Assembly: GCA_031431235.1 (NCBI GenBank) | Contig: JANPDA010000431.1 | Location: 1 to 64,000 of the forward strand | DNA: 64,000 nucleotides | Direction of reading: 5' to 3' | Origin: JANNSW01 sp031431235 | Lineage (GTDB): Bacteria; Pseudomonadota; Alphaproteobacteria; Rhizobiales; Hyphomicrobiaceae | In this document: piece after piece, positions 16,887 through 26,868 of the stretch | Numbering within the stretch: position 1 is the first letter of the stretch | Layout of the letters: each line of letters starts with the position of its first letter | Position numbers and translations under genes: made by a program | Notes under the pieces: model-generated | Databases searched by the model: none | What the model was told of the DNA's origin: nothing | Seen by the model: only the letters and a program-made list of their open reading frames with translations

Positions 16887-17807
16887 TCAAGGTTTCAGCT
16901 CGCCCATCGCCGCCTCGCCCGGCGCCGAGAAGACGGCGTCGGGATCGCCGGTGTGGCCATAGCTCGACCAGGCCTTGAAGCCGAGCCGCTCGCGCGTTTC
17001 GGGCGCCAGGCCCGCGAGCACCTCGGGCCGTATGCCTCGCGAGTAGTTCTCGAGCTGGCGGCACTGGGGGGCGCAGAAATTGGTCGTGATGCCAAAGCGC
17101 GGCCGCTGCGAGGTATTCGCTCCCGCTCCATGCCAGATGCGGCCGTCGAAGGCGAAGGCGGTGCCGGCAGGCCCGACGGCAGCCACGGTTGCGACCGGAT
17201 GCGGCACGCTCGGGTCCGGATCGCGGCCCGATAGATGGCTGCCGGGCACCAGCCGCGTCGCCCCGTTCTCGAGTGTGAAATCGGTCACCATCCACATCAC
17301 ATCGGCAACCATGGCGGCGCTGATCGGCTCAGCCGACGGCGAGGGATCACGCGAGGTGCCGCGATTGCGTCGCCGGCCGCCGGCGGCCTGGTGCGTTCCC
17401 GGCAGCGCGGGCGGCGGCATCCACCATTGATCGGAATGGAGCGGCATCGCCTGTGCGCCCGGATGCTGGATCTGGGCGTCGACGCAACTGATGAGATAAT
17501 CCTCGCCCAGCAGCGCCGCCACCAGCGGAGTTGCGAGCGGATGGGAAACGAGCTCGCGGAATGGCGCGCCCTTGTTCAGCAGCATGCCGATCCACTGGTT
17601 GCGCCCTTGCGGATTGGCGGGGTTCTTCATGGCGTGCAGCACACGTTCGGCTTCGGCTTGCTCGAGCATCCGTTGCTGCAGCCGCTTCAGCGTGTCCCCC
17701 TCGACTGCCCGCTCGATCAGGCAATAGCCGTGGGCGAGGAGATCGCGCTTCAGTCGCGCGGGATCGCGGGTCGGTTGAGGCAGTGTCGGCGTGCTCTGGC
17801 CTCTCAT
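16887..17807 (-). CDS. Phytanoyl-CoA dioxygenase (PhyH) family protein
   Basis: This is a predicted non-haem Fe(II)/2-oxoglutarate-dependent oxygenase of 306 residues. The metal facial triad is visible as His124 and Asp126 in MPLHSDQWWM and His226 in GRIWHGAGA. Arg235 or Arg237 (SQRPRFGITTN) is the likely 2-oxoglutarate clamp. Between the triad halves is an Arg/Gly/Ser-rich insert at residues 140-165 (AAGGRRRNRGTSRDPSPSAE). The substrate is unknown, because the family ranges from phytanoyl-CoA to small alkaloids and ectoine. It stands alone, divergent from topA. Confidence 0.82.
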   Translation of the reverse strand: MRGQSTPTLPQPTRDPARLKRDLLAHGYCLIERAVEGDTLKRLQQRMLEQAEAERVLHAMKNPANPQGRNQWIGMLLNKGAPFRELVSHPLATPLVAALLGEDYLISCVDAQIQHPGAQAMPLHSDQWWMPPPALPGTHQAAGGRRRNRGTSRDPSPSAEPISAAMVADVMWMVTDFTLENGATRLVPGSHLSGRDPDPSVPHPVATVAAVGPAGTAFAFDGRIWHGAGANTSQRPRFGITTNFCAPQCRQLENYSRGIRPEVLAGLAPETRERLGFKAWSSYGHTGDPDAVFSAPGEAAMGELKP

Positions 17808-17923
17808 CGGTCACTTCCTCGTTGATTCTGGGCAATCCAGATCGCCCGCCAGATCCCCTGTTTGACAGCGGCGGTCCGATAAACCATGTTCGGCCGCCGT
17901 CCGCCAGCGGCTCGATCCAATCT

Positions 17924-18058
17924 CTCGATACCGACGAAGTTGGTATCGAGTGGGAAGATCGAACCGCAAAACAAGAAGTTACCTAGGGGGCCGGGCAGAC
18001 GCTTGGAGTTCGAAGCGTCTGAGTCGGACCACTAGGTGGCCTGGGATCCTGAGATCCC
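17924..18058 (+). promoter_or_regulatory. Three consecutive hairpins in the topA leader region
   Basis: The 305-bp gap before topA contains three perfect inverted repeats. They are CTCGATACC/GGTATCGAG at 17924-17950, AGACGCTT/AAGCGTCT at 17997-18020 and GGGATC/GATCCC at 18043-18058. If the promoter lies upstream of 17924, the topA mRNA would carry a structured 5' leader ending about 55 bases before the start codon. A TTGACA-like hexamer occurs near 17858. No gene is visible here. Confidence 0.45.
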
Positions 18059-18112
18059 GGCGCGATCACCTCGATATCCCCTCAACCAGACCCGAGCACC
18101 CCGCCAACCCGC

Positions 18113-20794
18113 ATGCAGATTGTTATCGTCGAATCGGCCGCCAAGGCCAAGACCATCAACAAGTACCTGGGCTCCGGCTACCAGGTCTTCGCTTCTTTTG
18201 GGCATGTCCGCGATCTGCCCGCCAAGGACGGCTCGGTGCTGCCCGATCAGGACTTCGAGATGTCCTGGGACATCGACGGCAAAGCTCAGAAGATCATGAG
18301 CGAGATCGCCAAGGCCGTGAAAGGCGCCGACAAGCTGATCCTGGCGACCGATCCCGATCGCGAGGGCGAGGCAATCTCTTGGCACATCCTGGAGATCCTC
18401 AACCAGAAGAAGGTGCTGAAGGGAGTGCCGGTCGAGCGCGTGGCCTTCAACGCCATCACCAAACAGGCGATCACGGAAGCGCTGAAGCAGCCGCGCCAGA
18501 TCGACCAGCCGCTGGTTTCGGCCTATCTCGCCCGCCGGGCGCTCGACTATCTGGTCGGCTTCACGCTGTCGCCCGTGCTCTGGCGCAAACTCCCCGGCTC
18601 CCGGTCGGCGGGCCGCGTGCAGTCGGTCGCCTTGCGGCTCATCTGCGACCGCGAGGACGAGATCGAGCGCTTCAAGACCGACGAGTACTGGACGATCGAA
18701 GCGCTGCTGCAGACAGCCAAAGGCGAGGAGTTCCCGGCTCGCCTGCAGGCGATTGCCGGCACCAGCCTGAAGAAGCTCGATTTGAAGGACGAGGGAACGG
18801 CCAAAGCGATCAAGGCCGCGATCGAGAGGGGTGAGTTCAAAGTCGTCCGACTCGACAAGAAGGCCGTGAAGCGCAATCCGTATGCGCCCTTCGCCACCTC
18901 CACCCTGCAGATGGACGCGTCCCGCAAGCTCGGCTTCTCGGCGAAACAAACCATGCAGGTCGCCCAGCGGCTCTACGAGGGCGTCGATATCGGCGGAGAG
19001 ACCGTCGGTCTCATCACCTACATGCGAACCGACGGCGTCACGATCGTGCCGGAAGCGGTCAATGCCATTCGCGGACTGATTGCGCGGGAGTACTCCCAGC
19101 GCTACGTCGCTCCGTTCGTACGCGAGTACAAGACCAAGGCCAAGAATGCGCAGGAAGCCCATGAGGCGATCCGCCCGACCGATGCGGCGCGCTTGCCGCG
19201 GGACATGGCGAAGCACCTGCCCAAGGACCAGGCCGGCCTCTACGAATTGATCTGGAAGCGCGCTGTCGCCAGCCAGATGGCCTCCGCCGAGCTCGAGCAG
19301 ACCGCTGCCGACATCGAGGTCAAGGGCCGCGACGGCAAGCTCTATACCCTGCGCGCGACCGGGTCCGTGGTGCTGTTCGAGGGCTTCCTCAAGGTCTACG
19401 AGGAAGGCCGCGACGACCGCGTGCGCACGATCGACAGGGGCAAGGAGGACCAGGCCGAGGCGGGAGACGACGACAGCCGGCGTTTGCCTCCGCTCGCCGA
19501 GGGCGATCGCGTCAAGGACCAGACCATCGACGCCGAGCAGCACTTTACTCAGCCCCCACCGCGCTACAGCGAGGCGACGCTCGTCAAGAAGATGGAGGAG
19601 CTCGGCATTGGCCGGCCCTCGACCTACGCTTCCACCCTTGCCGTGCTGCAGGATCGCGAATATGTGCGCACCGAGAAGAAACGGCTGATCCCCCAGGACA
19701 AGGGACGCCTCGTCACCGGTTTCCTGAAGGGGTTCTTCCAGCGCTATGTGGAATACGATTTCACCGCCGACCTCGAGCTGAAGCTCGACCTCATCTCCGA
19801 TGGCAAGCTCGCCTGGAAGGACGTGCTGCGCGAGTTCTGGACGCAGTTCATGGCCGCCGTCGACGAGACCAAGGAATTGCGCGTCACCGACGTGCTGGAA
19901 GCGCTGAACGAGCAGCTCGGGCCACACATCTTCCCCGACAAGGGCGACGGCGGCGATCCGCGACTGTGCCCGACCTGCGGCGCCGGGCGGCTGTCCTTGA
20001 AGACCGGCAAGTACGGCGCCTTCATCGGCTGCTCGAACTATCCCGAGTGCCGGTTCACTCGGCAATTCTCCGATACCCAGGCCAAGGACGAGAACGCGCC
20101 GCCCCCGGAGGGACGCCTGCTCGGCACCGACCCCGAGACCGGGCTCGATGTGACCGTGCGCGCTGGCCGGTTCGGAGCCTATCTCCAGATGGGCGAGGGC
20201 TCGGATGACGAGAAACCCAAGCGTGCGACGATCCCCAAGGGCTACGATGCCGCGACGATCGACCTGGAAGCGGCCTTGCGGCTGCTGCGGCTGCCCCGCC
20301 TGGTCGGCGCGCATCCCGAATCGGGCGAGGATATCCTCGCGGGGATCGGCCGCTATGGCCCCTACATCCAGCACGGCAAGATGTATGTGAATTTGCCGAG
20401 TGTGGAGGAAGTGTTCGAGGTCGGCGTCAACCGCGCCGTCACGCTGATCGCCGACAAGGTGTCCGGCAAGGGCCGCGGCCGGCCCCAGGCCGAGGTGCTG
20501 AAAGCCTTGGGCGAGCACCCCTCCGATGGCGGCAAGATCGAGGTGCTGTCCGGGCGCTATGGCCCCTATGTGAAGCATGGGCAGACCAATGCCACCCTGC
20601 CCAAGGACGTGGCGCCCGAAGCGCTCACCATCGAGCAGGCTGTGCAGTTGATCGCCGAGCGTGCCGCCAAGGGTCCCGCCAAGGGCAAGCCAAAGCGGTC
20701 GGCCAAGCCTGCAGCGTCAAAAGCGGAAGGGGCCGCCAAGCCCAAGCCCAAGGCTGCCAAGGCAAAGAAGGCCGCCGCCAAGGCTGACGGATAG
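18113..20794 (+). CDS. topA: DNA topoisomerase I (type IA)
   Basis: TopA relaxes negative supercoils through a 5'-phosphotyrosine intermediate. The protein has 893 residues. The Toprim domain starts at residue 1 (MQIVIVESAAKAKTINKYLG) with the acidic motif TDPDREGEAISWH near residue 80. The catalytic tyrosine is in GLITYMRTDGVT near residue 302. One CxxC...CxxxxxC zinc element follows (CPTCGAGRL ... GCSNYPEC, about residue 618), then repeated GRFGAYLQMG-type C-terminal modules and a long Lys/Ala-rich basic tail. It is followed four bases later by rnr, a common alphaproteobacterial arrangement. Confidence 0.97.
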   Translation: MQIVIVESAAKAKTINKYLGSGYQVFASFGHVRDLPAKDGSVLPDQDFEMSWDIDGKAQKIMSEIAKAVKGADKLILATDPDREGEAISWHILEILNQKKVLKGVPVERVAFNAITKQAITEALKQPRQIDQPLVSAYLARRALDYLVGFTLSPVLWRKLPGSRSAGRVQSVALRLICDREDEIERFKTDEYWTIEALLQTAKGEEFPARLQAIAGTSLKKLDLKDEGTAKAIKAAIERGEFKVVRLDKKAVKRNPYAPFATSTLQMDASRKLGFSAKQTMQVAQRLYEGVDIGGETVGLITYMRTDGVTIVPEAVNAIRGLIAREYSQRYVAPFVREYKTKAKNAQEAHEAIRPTDAARLPRDMAKHLPKDQAGLYELIWKRAVASQMASAELEQTAADIEVKGRDGKLYTLRATGSVVLFEGFLKVYEEGRDDRVRTIDRGKEDQAEAGDDDSRRLPPLAEGDRVKDQTIDAEQHFTQPPPRYSEATLVKKMEELGIGRPSTYASTLAVLQDREYVRTEKKRLIPQDKGRLVTGFLKGFFQRYVEYDFTADLELKLDLISDGKLAWKDVLREFWTQFMAAVDETKELRVTDVLEALNEQLGPHIFPDKGDGGDPRLCPTCGAGRLSLKTGKYGAFIGCSNYPECRFTRQFSDTQAKDENAPPPEGRLLGTDPETGLDVTVRAGRFGAYLQMGEGSDDEKPKRATIPKGYDAATIDLEAALRLLRLPRLVGAHPESGEDILAGIGRYGPYIQHGKMYVNLPSVEEVFEVGVNRAVTLIADKVSGKGRGRPQAEVLKALGEHPSDGGKIEVLSGRYGPYVKHGQTNATLPKDVAPEALTIEQAVQLIAERAAKGPAKGKPKRSAKPAASKAEGAAKPKPKAAKAKKAAAKADG

Positions 20795-20798
20795 GCTG

Positions 20799-23087
20799 GT
20801 GGCGAAAAAACCGACCAGGCCAGGACCAACGCCGAAGCAGACGAGGACGTCGCTGCCGACGCGCGAGGAGGTGCTCCAGTTCCTCGAAGGTCAGCCCGGC
20901 AAGATCGGCAAACGCGAGATCGCCCGCGCGTTCAACATCAAGGCCAACGACAAGGTCGCGCTGAAGGCGCTGCTGAAAGACATGGCGGAGGATGGCCAGC
21001 TGGTGCGCGCGCGAAAACGCATCCGCCAGGCCGGCCGGCTGCCGGAGACGGCTGTGATCGCCGTCCTCGGCCAGGACCGGGATGGCGAGCTCTATGGCGA
21101 GCCCGTGGACTGGGACCGCGACGAGGAAGGCCCGCCGCCGCGCGTGCTGATCCAAGCCAACCGCAAGGATCGCGGCGCCGATTTCGTGCCGGCGATCGGC
21201 GACCGGCTGCTCGCGCGCATCTCAGCCCTCGACGATGGCGGCAGCTATCGCCATTCAGGCAAACCCCTGAAGAAGCTCAGCCATATGGCGCGCCGGTTGC
21301 TCGGGGTCTACCGCGCCGGCGATCGTGGCGGTGGCATCATCATGCCGATCGACCGGCGGCAGCTGCGCGAATGGCGGGTCGAGCGCGGCGACGAGGGCGA
21401 TGCCAGGGATGGTGAGCTCGTTCGCTTCGACATCGCGCGCCAGGGCCGCACGAATCTGCCATCGGCCCAGGTCGCCGAGCGGCTCGGCAACCCGACCGAC
21501 CAGCGTCAGGTCAGCCTGATCGCGGTGCATGCCCATGGCATTCCCGACGTGTTTCCCGAGCGCGTCGAGGAGGAGGTCGAGAACCTGCCGCGCCTCGATC
21601 GTGGCGGCCGGACTGATCTGCGCGACGTGCCGCTCATCACCATCGATCCCATCGACGCGCGCGATCACGACGATGCCGTGTGGGCGGCACCCGACGAGGA
21701 CCCCAGGAACGCGGGCGGGTTCGTTGCGATCGTCGCAATCGCCGACGTTGCCGCCTATGTGCGCCCCGGCAGCGCGCTCGATCGCGAGGCCTCGAGGCGC
21801 GGCAACTCGGTCTATTTTCCCGACCGCGTGGTGCCGATGCTGCCCGAGCGGATCTCGAACGACCTCTGCTCGCTGCGCGAAGGCGAGGAGCGCCCTTGCC
21901 TCACCGTGCGCATGGTGTTCGACAAGCATGGCCACAAGCGCTCGCACACGTTCAGCCGAGCACTGATGCGCTCGGCCGCGAAGCTCGCCTACGAGGAGGC
22001 GCAGGCCGCCATTGACGGCCGCGCAGGCGAGAAGGCCGGTCCGCTGGTCGAGCCGGTGCTGAAGCCGCTCTGGGCCGCCTACCGATTGCTCGCGAAAGCC
22101 CGCGACGAGCGCGGGCCGCTCGAGCTCGAGATCCCCGAGCGCCGCATCATGGTCGGCAAGGACGGTCGCGTCGCCCGCGTCGTGGTGCCAGAACGCCTGG
22201 AAGCCCATCGCCTGATCGAGGAGCTGATGATCCAGGCCAACGTCGCCGCCGCCGAGACGCTGGAGCAGAAGCGCACGGCGCTGCTCTATCGGGTGCATGC
22301 CGAGCCCTCGAAGGAAAAGCTCGCCAGCTTGCGCGACTTCCTCGAGACGCTGGATGTCGCGTTGCCCAAGGCCGAAACGTTGAAGCCCACCCACTTCAAC
22401 CGGGTGCTGCGCGAGACCCGCGGGCGCGAGGTCGCCGATCTCGTCAACGAGGTGGTGCTGCGCAGCCAGAGTCAGGCCGAGTACGCGCCCGCCAACGAGG
22501 GCCATTTCGGGCTCAATCTGGCGCGCTACGCCCATTTCACCTCGCCCATCCGCCGCTATGCCGATCTCGTGGTGCATCGCGCCCTGGTGCGTGCGCTGGG
22601 GCTCGGCGAGGGCGGGCTCGAGGATTTCGAGGTCGAGCGGCTGGCGGAGACGGCGACCACGATCTCGCAGACCGAGCGGCGCGCGATGGCGGCCGAGCGC
22701 GAGACCGCCGACCGGCTGATCGCGGCCCACCTCGCCGAGCATGTGGGCGCCGAGTTCCCCGCCCGCATCTCCGGCGTTACGCGTCACGGCTTGTTCGTGC
22801 GTCTGGCCGACACCGGCGCCGATGGCTTCGTGCCGGTCGCAACGCTCGGCAGCGAGTATTACAATTATGATGAGACGGTCCACGCTCTCGTCGCCGACCG
22901 CTCGGGCGAAACCTATCAGCTCGGCCAGACCGTGCAGGTGCGCCTGGTCGAAGCCGTCCCGACGGCGGGCGCGCTGCGGTTCGAGATGCTGAGCGCGGGC
23001 GTGAAGGGCAGCGCGGTGGCGCGACGCGGCAAGAGCCGTGGGCCGACCGGCAAGCGCGGCCGCCCCGCCGGGCGCGGGCGGCGATAG
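20799..23087 (+). CDS. rnr: Ribonuclease R (RNB-family 3'-5' exoribonuclease)
   Basis: This processive 3'-5' exoribonuclease degrades structured RNA, including rRNA and tmRNA-tagged messages. It is about 762 residues: an N-terminal winged-helix region, cold-shock domains, the RNB catalytic core with ITIDPIDARDHDDAVWAA (the conserved Asp cluster, near residue 283), and a C-terminal S1 domain (ISGVTRHGLFVRLADTGADG). It ends in a basic RGKSRGPTGKRGRPAGRGRR tail. The start is taken as GTG at 20799, four bases after the topA stop; earlier codons in this frame lie inside topA. It is probably co-transcribed with topA. Confidence 0.95.
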   Translation: MAKKPTRPGPTPKQTRTSLPTREEVLQFLEGQPGKIGKREIARAFNIKANDKVALKALLKDMAEDGQLVRARKRIRQAGRLPETAVIAVLGQDRDGELYGEPVDWDRDEEGPPPRVLIQANRKDRGADFVPAIGDRLLARISALDDGGSYRHSGKPLKKLSHMARRLLGVYRAGDRGGGIIMPIDRRQLREWRVERGDEGDARDGELVRFDIARQGRTNLPSAQVAERLGNPTDQRQVSLIAVHAHGIPDVFPERVEEEVENLPRLDRGGRTDLRDVPLITIDPIDARDHDDAVWAAPDEDPRNAGGFVAIVAIADVAAYVRPGSALDREASRRGNSVYFPDRVVPMLPERISNDLCSLREGEERPCLTVRMVFDKHGHKRSHTFSRALMRSAAKLAYEEAQAAIDGRAGEKAGPLVEPVLKPLWAAYRLLAKARDERGPLELEIPERRIMVGKDGRVARVVVPERLEAHRLIEELMIQANVAAAETLEQKRTALLYRVHAEPSKEKLASLRDFLETLDVALPKAETLKPTHFNRVLRETRGREVADLVNEVVLRSQSQAEYAPANEGHFGLNLARYAHFTSPIRRYADLVVHRALVRALGLGEGGLEDFEVERLAETATTISQTERRAMAAERETADRLIAAHLAEHVGAEFPARISGVTRHGLFVRLADTGADGFVPVATLGSEYYNYDETVHALVADRSGETYQLGQTVQVRLVEAVPTAGALRFEMLSAGVKGSAVARRGKSRGPTGKRGRPAGRGRR

Positions 23088-23198
23088 ACTGTTGTGTGGC
23101 AGGCGGGGCCGGCGGGGTCAGGCCCCTTTGCCGAGGTCGGAGCATCCGCACGCGGCGTCCCGGCATTGGGGTCTTACCCCACCGACCCCAGCCATAAA

Positions 23199-23423
23199 TC
23201 ATGCCGCAAACCGGACCACCTCGACCTCGGCCCGTTGCTTCACGGCATCCTCGCCAATGGCGAGCACACGCTCAGTGGTCGATTGATCGAGCGTATACTC
23301 ACCGCAATCCTGGCAAACCTCGGCGGGTACCTGTTTGATGACGATGACGGACTGATCCCGCTCGAGCGTGACCGTCGTGTGCCCAGGTGCTGTCGCAGAA
23401 CTCTTGCAGATGACACAGATCAT
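23199..23423 (-). CDS. YgiT-type zinc-finger antitoxin (MqsA-like N-terminal domain)
   Basis: This 74-residue protein has two CxxC pairs (MICVICK, Cys3/Cys6; VCQDCGEY, Cys37/Cys40), the zinc-binding fold of YgiT/MqsA-type proteins. The start is placed at 23423 because its ATG overlaps the stop of the upstream DUF4258 gene (ATGA); the longer frame to 23495 lies within that gene. In such pairs the small zinc-finger protein is usually the antitoxin. It lacks the C-terminal HTH of full MqsA, so DNA binding is uncertain. Confidence 0.82.
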   Translation of the reverse strand: MICVICKSSATAPGHTTVTLERDQSVIVIKQVPAEVCQDCGEYTLDQSTTERVLAIGEDAVKQRAEVEVVRFAA

Positions 23424-23707
23424 GGGCTCTTTCGCTTTTTGAAATCGGTCGACCATCGGGAGGAATCTGGAATGTAGACTGTTACGACAACGCAATCTGA
23501 GCTGGCCGGGTCCTTCGCCATTACGACGTGGATCGGCGTGCTCTCATCGTACCCCAGAAGGAGACAACTTGGATAAGGGAAATCACTCGGATAGTCTTCT
23601 ATCACGTCTCCCTGTTCCACGATAGTCGCAACTGCTGTCGCAGAGAGTTTCCGACTAAACATGCGCTGCACGGCATGGCGGGTGAACCGGAGGGAACTGC
23701 ATTGCAT
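23420..23707 (-). CDS. DUF4258 domain protein, putative toxin
   Basis: This is a 95-residue basic protein beginning MQCSSLRFTRHAVQRMFSRK. The pattern of an early HAxxRM motif, then IVEQGDVIEDYP, a hydrophobic strand pair (CLLLGYD, IHVVMAK) and VVTVY near the end matches DUF4258, which resembles RelE/MqsR-type mRNA interferase toxins. It is first in a two-gene unit with an overlapping YgiT zinc-finger gene, the toxin-first order known for such systems. Toxicity is inferred from family and context only. Confidence 0.8.
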   Translation of the reverse strand: MQCSSLRFTRHAVQRMFSRKLSATAVATIVEQGDVIEDYPSDFPYPSCLLLGYDESTPIHVVMAKDPASSDCVVVTVYIPDSSRWSTDFKKRKSP

Positions 23708-23760
23708 TTATGTATCCGATCACACACTCGAGCAAACCGCGCCAAACGACCCCGCGCCCG

Positions 23761-25416
<1,656 letters not shown>

Positions 25417-25476
25417 GGCGCGGCGCTCTTTTCCGGGTGGGTTGCGGGATTGCCCTGCTTGAATTTTTTTGTTTTC

Positions 25477-25523
25477 GCAGAGTTTTATCGCCAAACCGGG
25501 AAGACCACTTTGGCGAACTCTGC
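25477..25523. promoter_or_regulatory. Inverted repeat upstream of ettA
   Basis: GCAGAGTT and CGCCAAA on one side pair with TTTGGCG and AACTCTGC on the other, with a TTAT bulge. An A/T-rich run lies beside it. It sits 60-105 bases ahead of the ettA start on the minus strand, so it may fold in the 5' leader. Without a run of T on the proper side it does not look like a terminator. Confidence 0.35.
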
Positions 25524-25638
25524 TTAGCCGAAGCCGGCCCCAGAGCACAATGCCGGGCGACACTCCCAACCGGCAATCGCATGGGCGCGGCGGGACGAGA
25601 GACCTTCAGGATTCCACCCGACATCCCGAACGGCCAGT

Positions 25639-25789
25639 CGTGCCGAAGGCGCGCATTGGACGGTCGTGCCGAAGGCGCGCATTGGACGGTCGTGCCGAAG
25701 GCGCGCATTGCACAGTCGTGCCGAAGGCGCGCATTGCACAGTCGTGCCGAAGGCGCGCATTGCACGGTCGTGCCGAAGGCGGGCATCCC
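25639..25789. repeat. Six tandem copies of a 26-bp repeat
   Basis: Copies begin at 25639, 25665, 25691, 25717, 25743 and 25769, with a strict 26-bp period. The consensus is CGTGCCGAAGGCGCGCATTG followed by SACRGT. Only the last six bases vary (GACGGT, CACAGT, CACGGT), and the last copy is degraded. The spacing is not a multiple of three, and there are no unique spacers, so this is neither a coding repeat nor a CRISPR array. It lies in the 423-bp gap between the MotB-like gene and ettA. The rest of that gap holds only the inverted repeat at 25477-25523. Confidence 0.9.
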
Positions 25790-25839
25790 AAATGCCGCGC
25801 GCCCGGGATTCCGGGTGGGGGGTTACTAACAATGCCCGG

Positions 25840-26865
25840 TCAGCGCTCGGTCAGCTTCAGCTCGATCCGGCGGTTGCGGGCCAATGTCTGCTCGCTGGTG
25901 CCGGTCTCCAGCGGCTGGAACTCGCCGAATCCGGCGGCAACCAGCCGATTTGCCGGAATGCCGCGCGAGATCAGGAATTTCACCACAGCAATCGCGCGCG
26001 CCGACGAGAGCTCCCAGTTGGACCGGAAGATCGGCGTCGAGATCGGCCGCTGGTCGGTGTGGCCGTCGACCCGCATCACCCAGTTGATTTCCTTGGGGAT
26101 CTGCGCCTCCAGCTCCTTCAAAGCTGTCGCCAGGCTGTCGAGGGCCGCGAACCCTTCGGGATTGACCGCGTCGCTGCCAGAAGGGAACAACACCTCGGCC
26201 TGGAACACGAACCGGTCGCCGACGACGCTGATGTTGGGCCGGCCTTCGAGCAGCTTGCGCAGGCGGCCGAAGAAGTCCGAGCGGTACTGCTTCAATTCCT
26301 GGACCTGCCGGGCGAGCGCCACGTTGAGGCGCTTGCCGAGATCCTCGATCCGCACCTGGCTGTCCTGATCCTTGGCTTCGGCGGACGAGAGCGCCTGGTT
26401 CAAGGCATCGATCTGGCGGCGCAGCGAGAGCAATTGCTGGTTCAACAGCTCGACCTTGGCGAGTGCCTCGCTCGAGAGCTGCCGCTGGGAGTCGAGATCG
26501 GTTGTGATCGCGGCGATCCGACCCTCGGCGGCGCCGGCCTTCTCCTCGCCCGATGCCGCAAGGCCGGTCAGCTGCTTGTTCTCGCTTTCAGCAGCGGCAA
26601 GCGAGGCCGACATGGCGGCGAGGTCCTCCTCGAGCGTGCGTTTGCCGCCGCGCTCGAGCGACAGCAGCTCGGTCAATTGGGCGAGCTGGCTCGTCAGCCG
26701 CTTCAACGCCGTATCCTTGCTGCTCGACTGCTGGCTGACGAAGAACTGAGTGACCATGAAGAGTGACATCAGGAATGTCACGACCAGCAGCAGCGTGGCC
26801 AGAATATCCACATAGCCGGGCCAGAAATTGAGGCCTTCGTTGCTGCGCCGGCGACCGAGCGCCAT
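25840..26865 (-). CDS. MotB/OmpA-like peptidoglycan-binding stator-type protein
   Basis: This 341-residue protein has one N-terminal membrane helix (YVDILATLLLVVTFLMSLFM). Asp20 in WPGYVD is at the place of the proton-carrying aspartate of MotB. A long coiled coil (about residues 45-200) follows, then a C-terminal OmpA-type peptidoglycan-binding domain with VDGHTDQRPI, NWELSSARA and AAGFGEFQPL. With the MotA/TolQ-like gene four bases upstream it should form a proton-driven channel anchored to the wall. No flagellar genes are nearby, so this is probably not the flagellar stator. The pair occurs in alphaproteobacteria without an assigned role. Confidence 0.83.
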   Translation of the reverse strand: MALGRRRSNEGLNFWPGYVDILATLLLVVTFLMSLFMVTQFFVSQQSSSKDTALKRLTSQLAQLTELLSLERGGKRTLEEDLAAMSASLAAAESENKQLTGLAASGEEKAGAAEGRIAAITTDLDSQRQLSSEALAKVELLNQQLLSLRRQIDALNQALSSAEAKDQDSQVRIEDLGKRLNVALARQVQELKQYRSDFFGRLRKLLEGRPNISVVGDRFVFQAEVLFPSGSDAVNPEGFAALDSLATALKELEAQIPKEINWVMRVDGHTDQRPISTPIFRSNWELSSARAIAVVKFLISRGIPANRLVAAGFGEFQPLETGTSEQTLARNRRIELKLTER

Positions 26866-26868
26866 CTG

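Noticed and set aside
25639..25789. CRISPR array
   Set aside because: The repeats are directly adjacent with a 26-bp period and no unique spacers; no cas genes are present.
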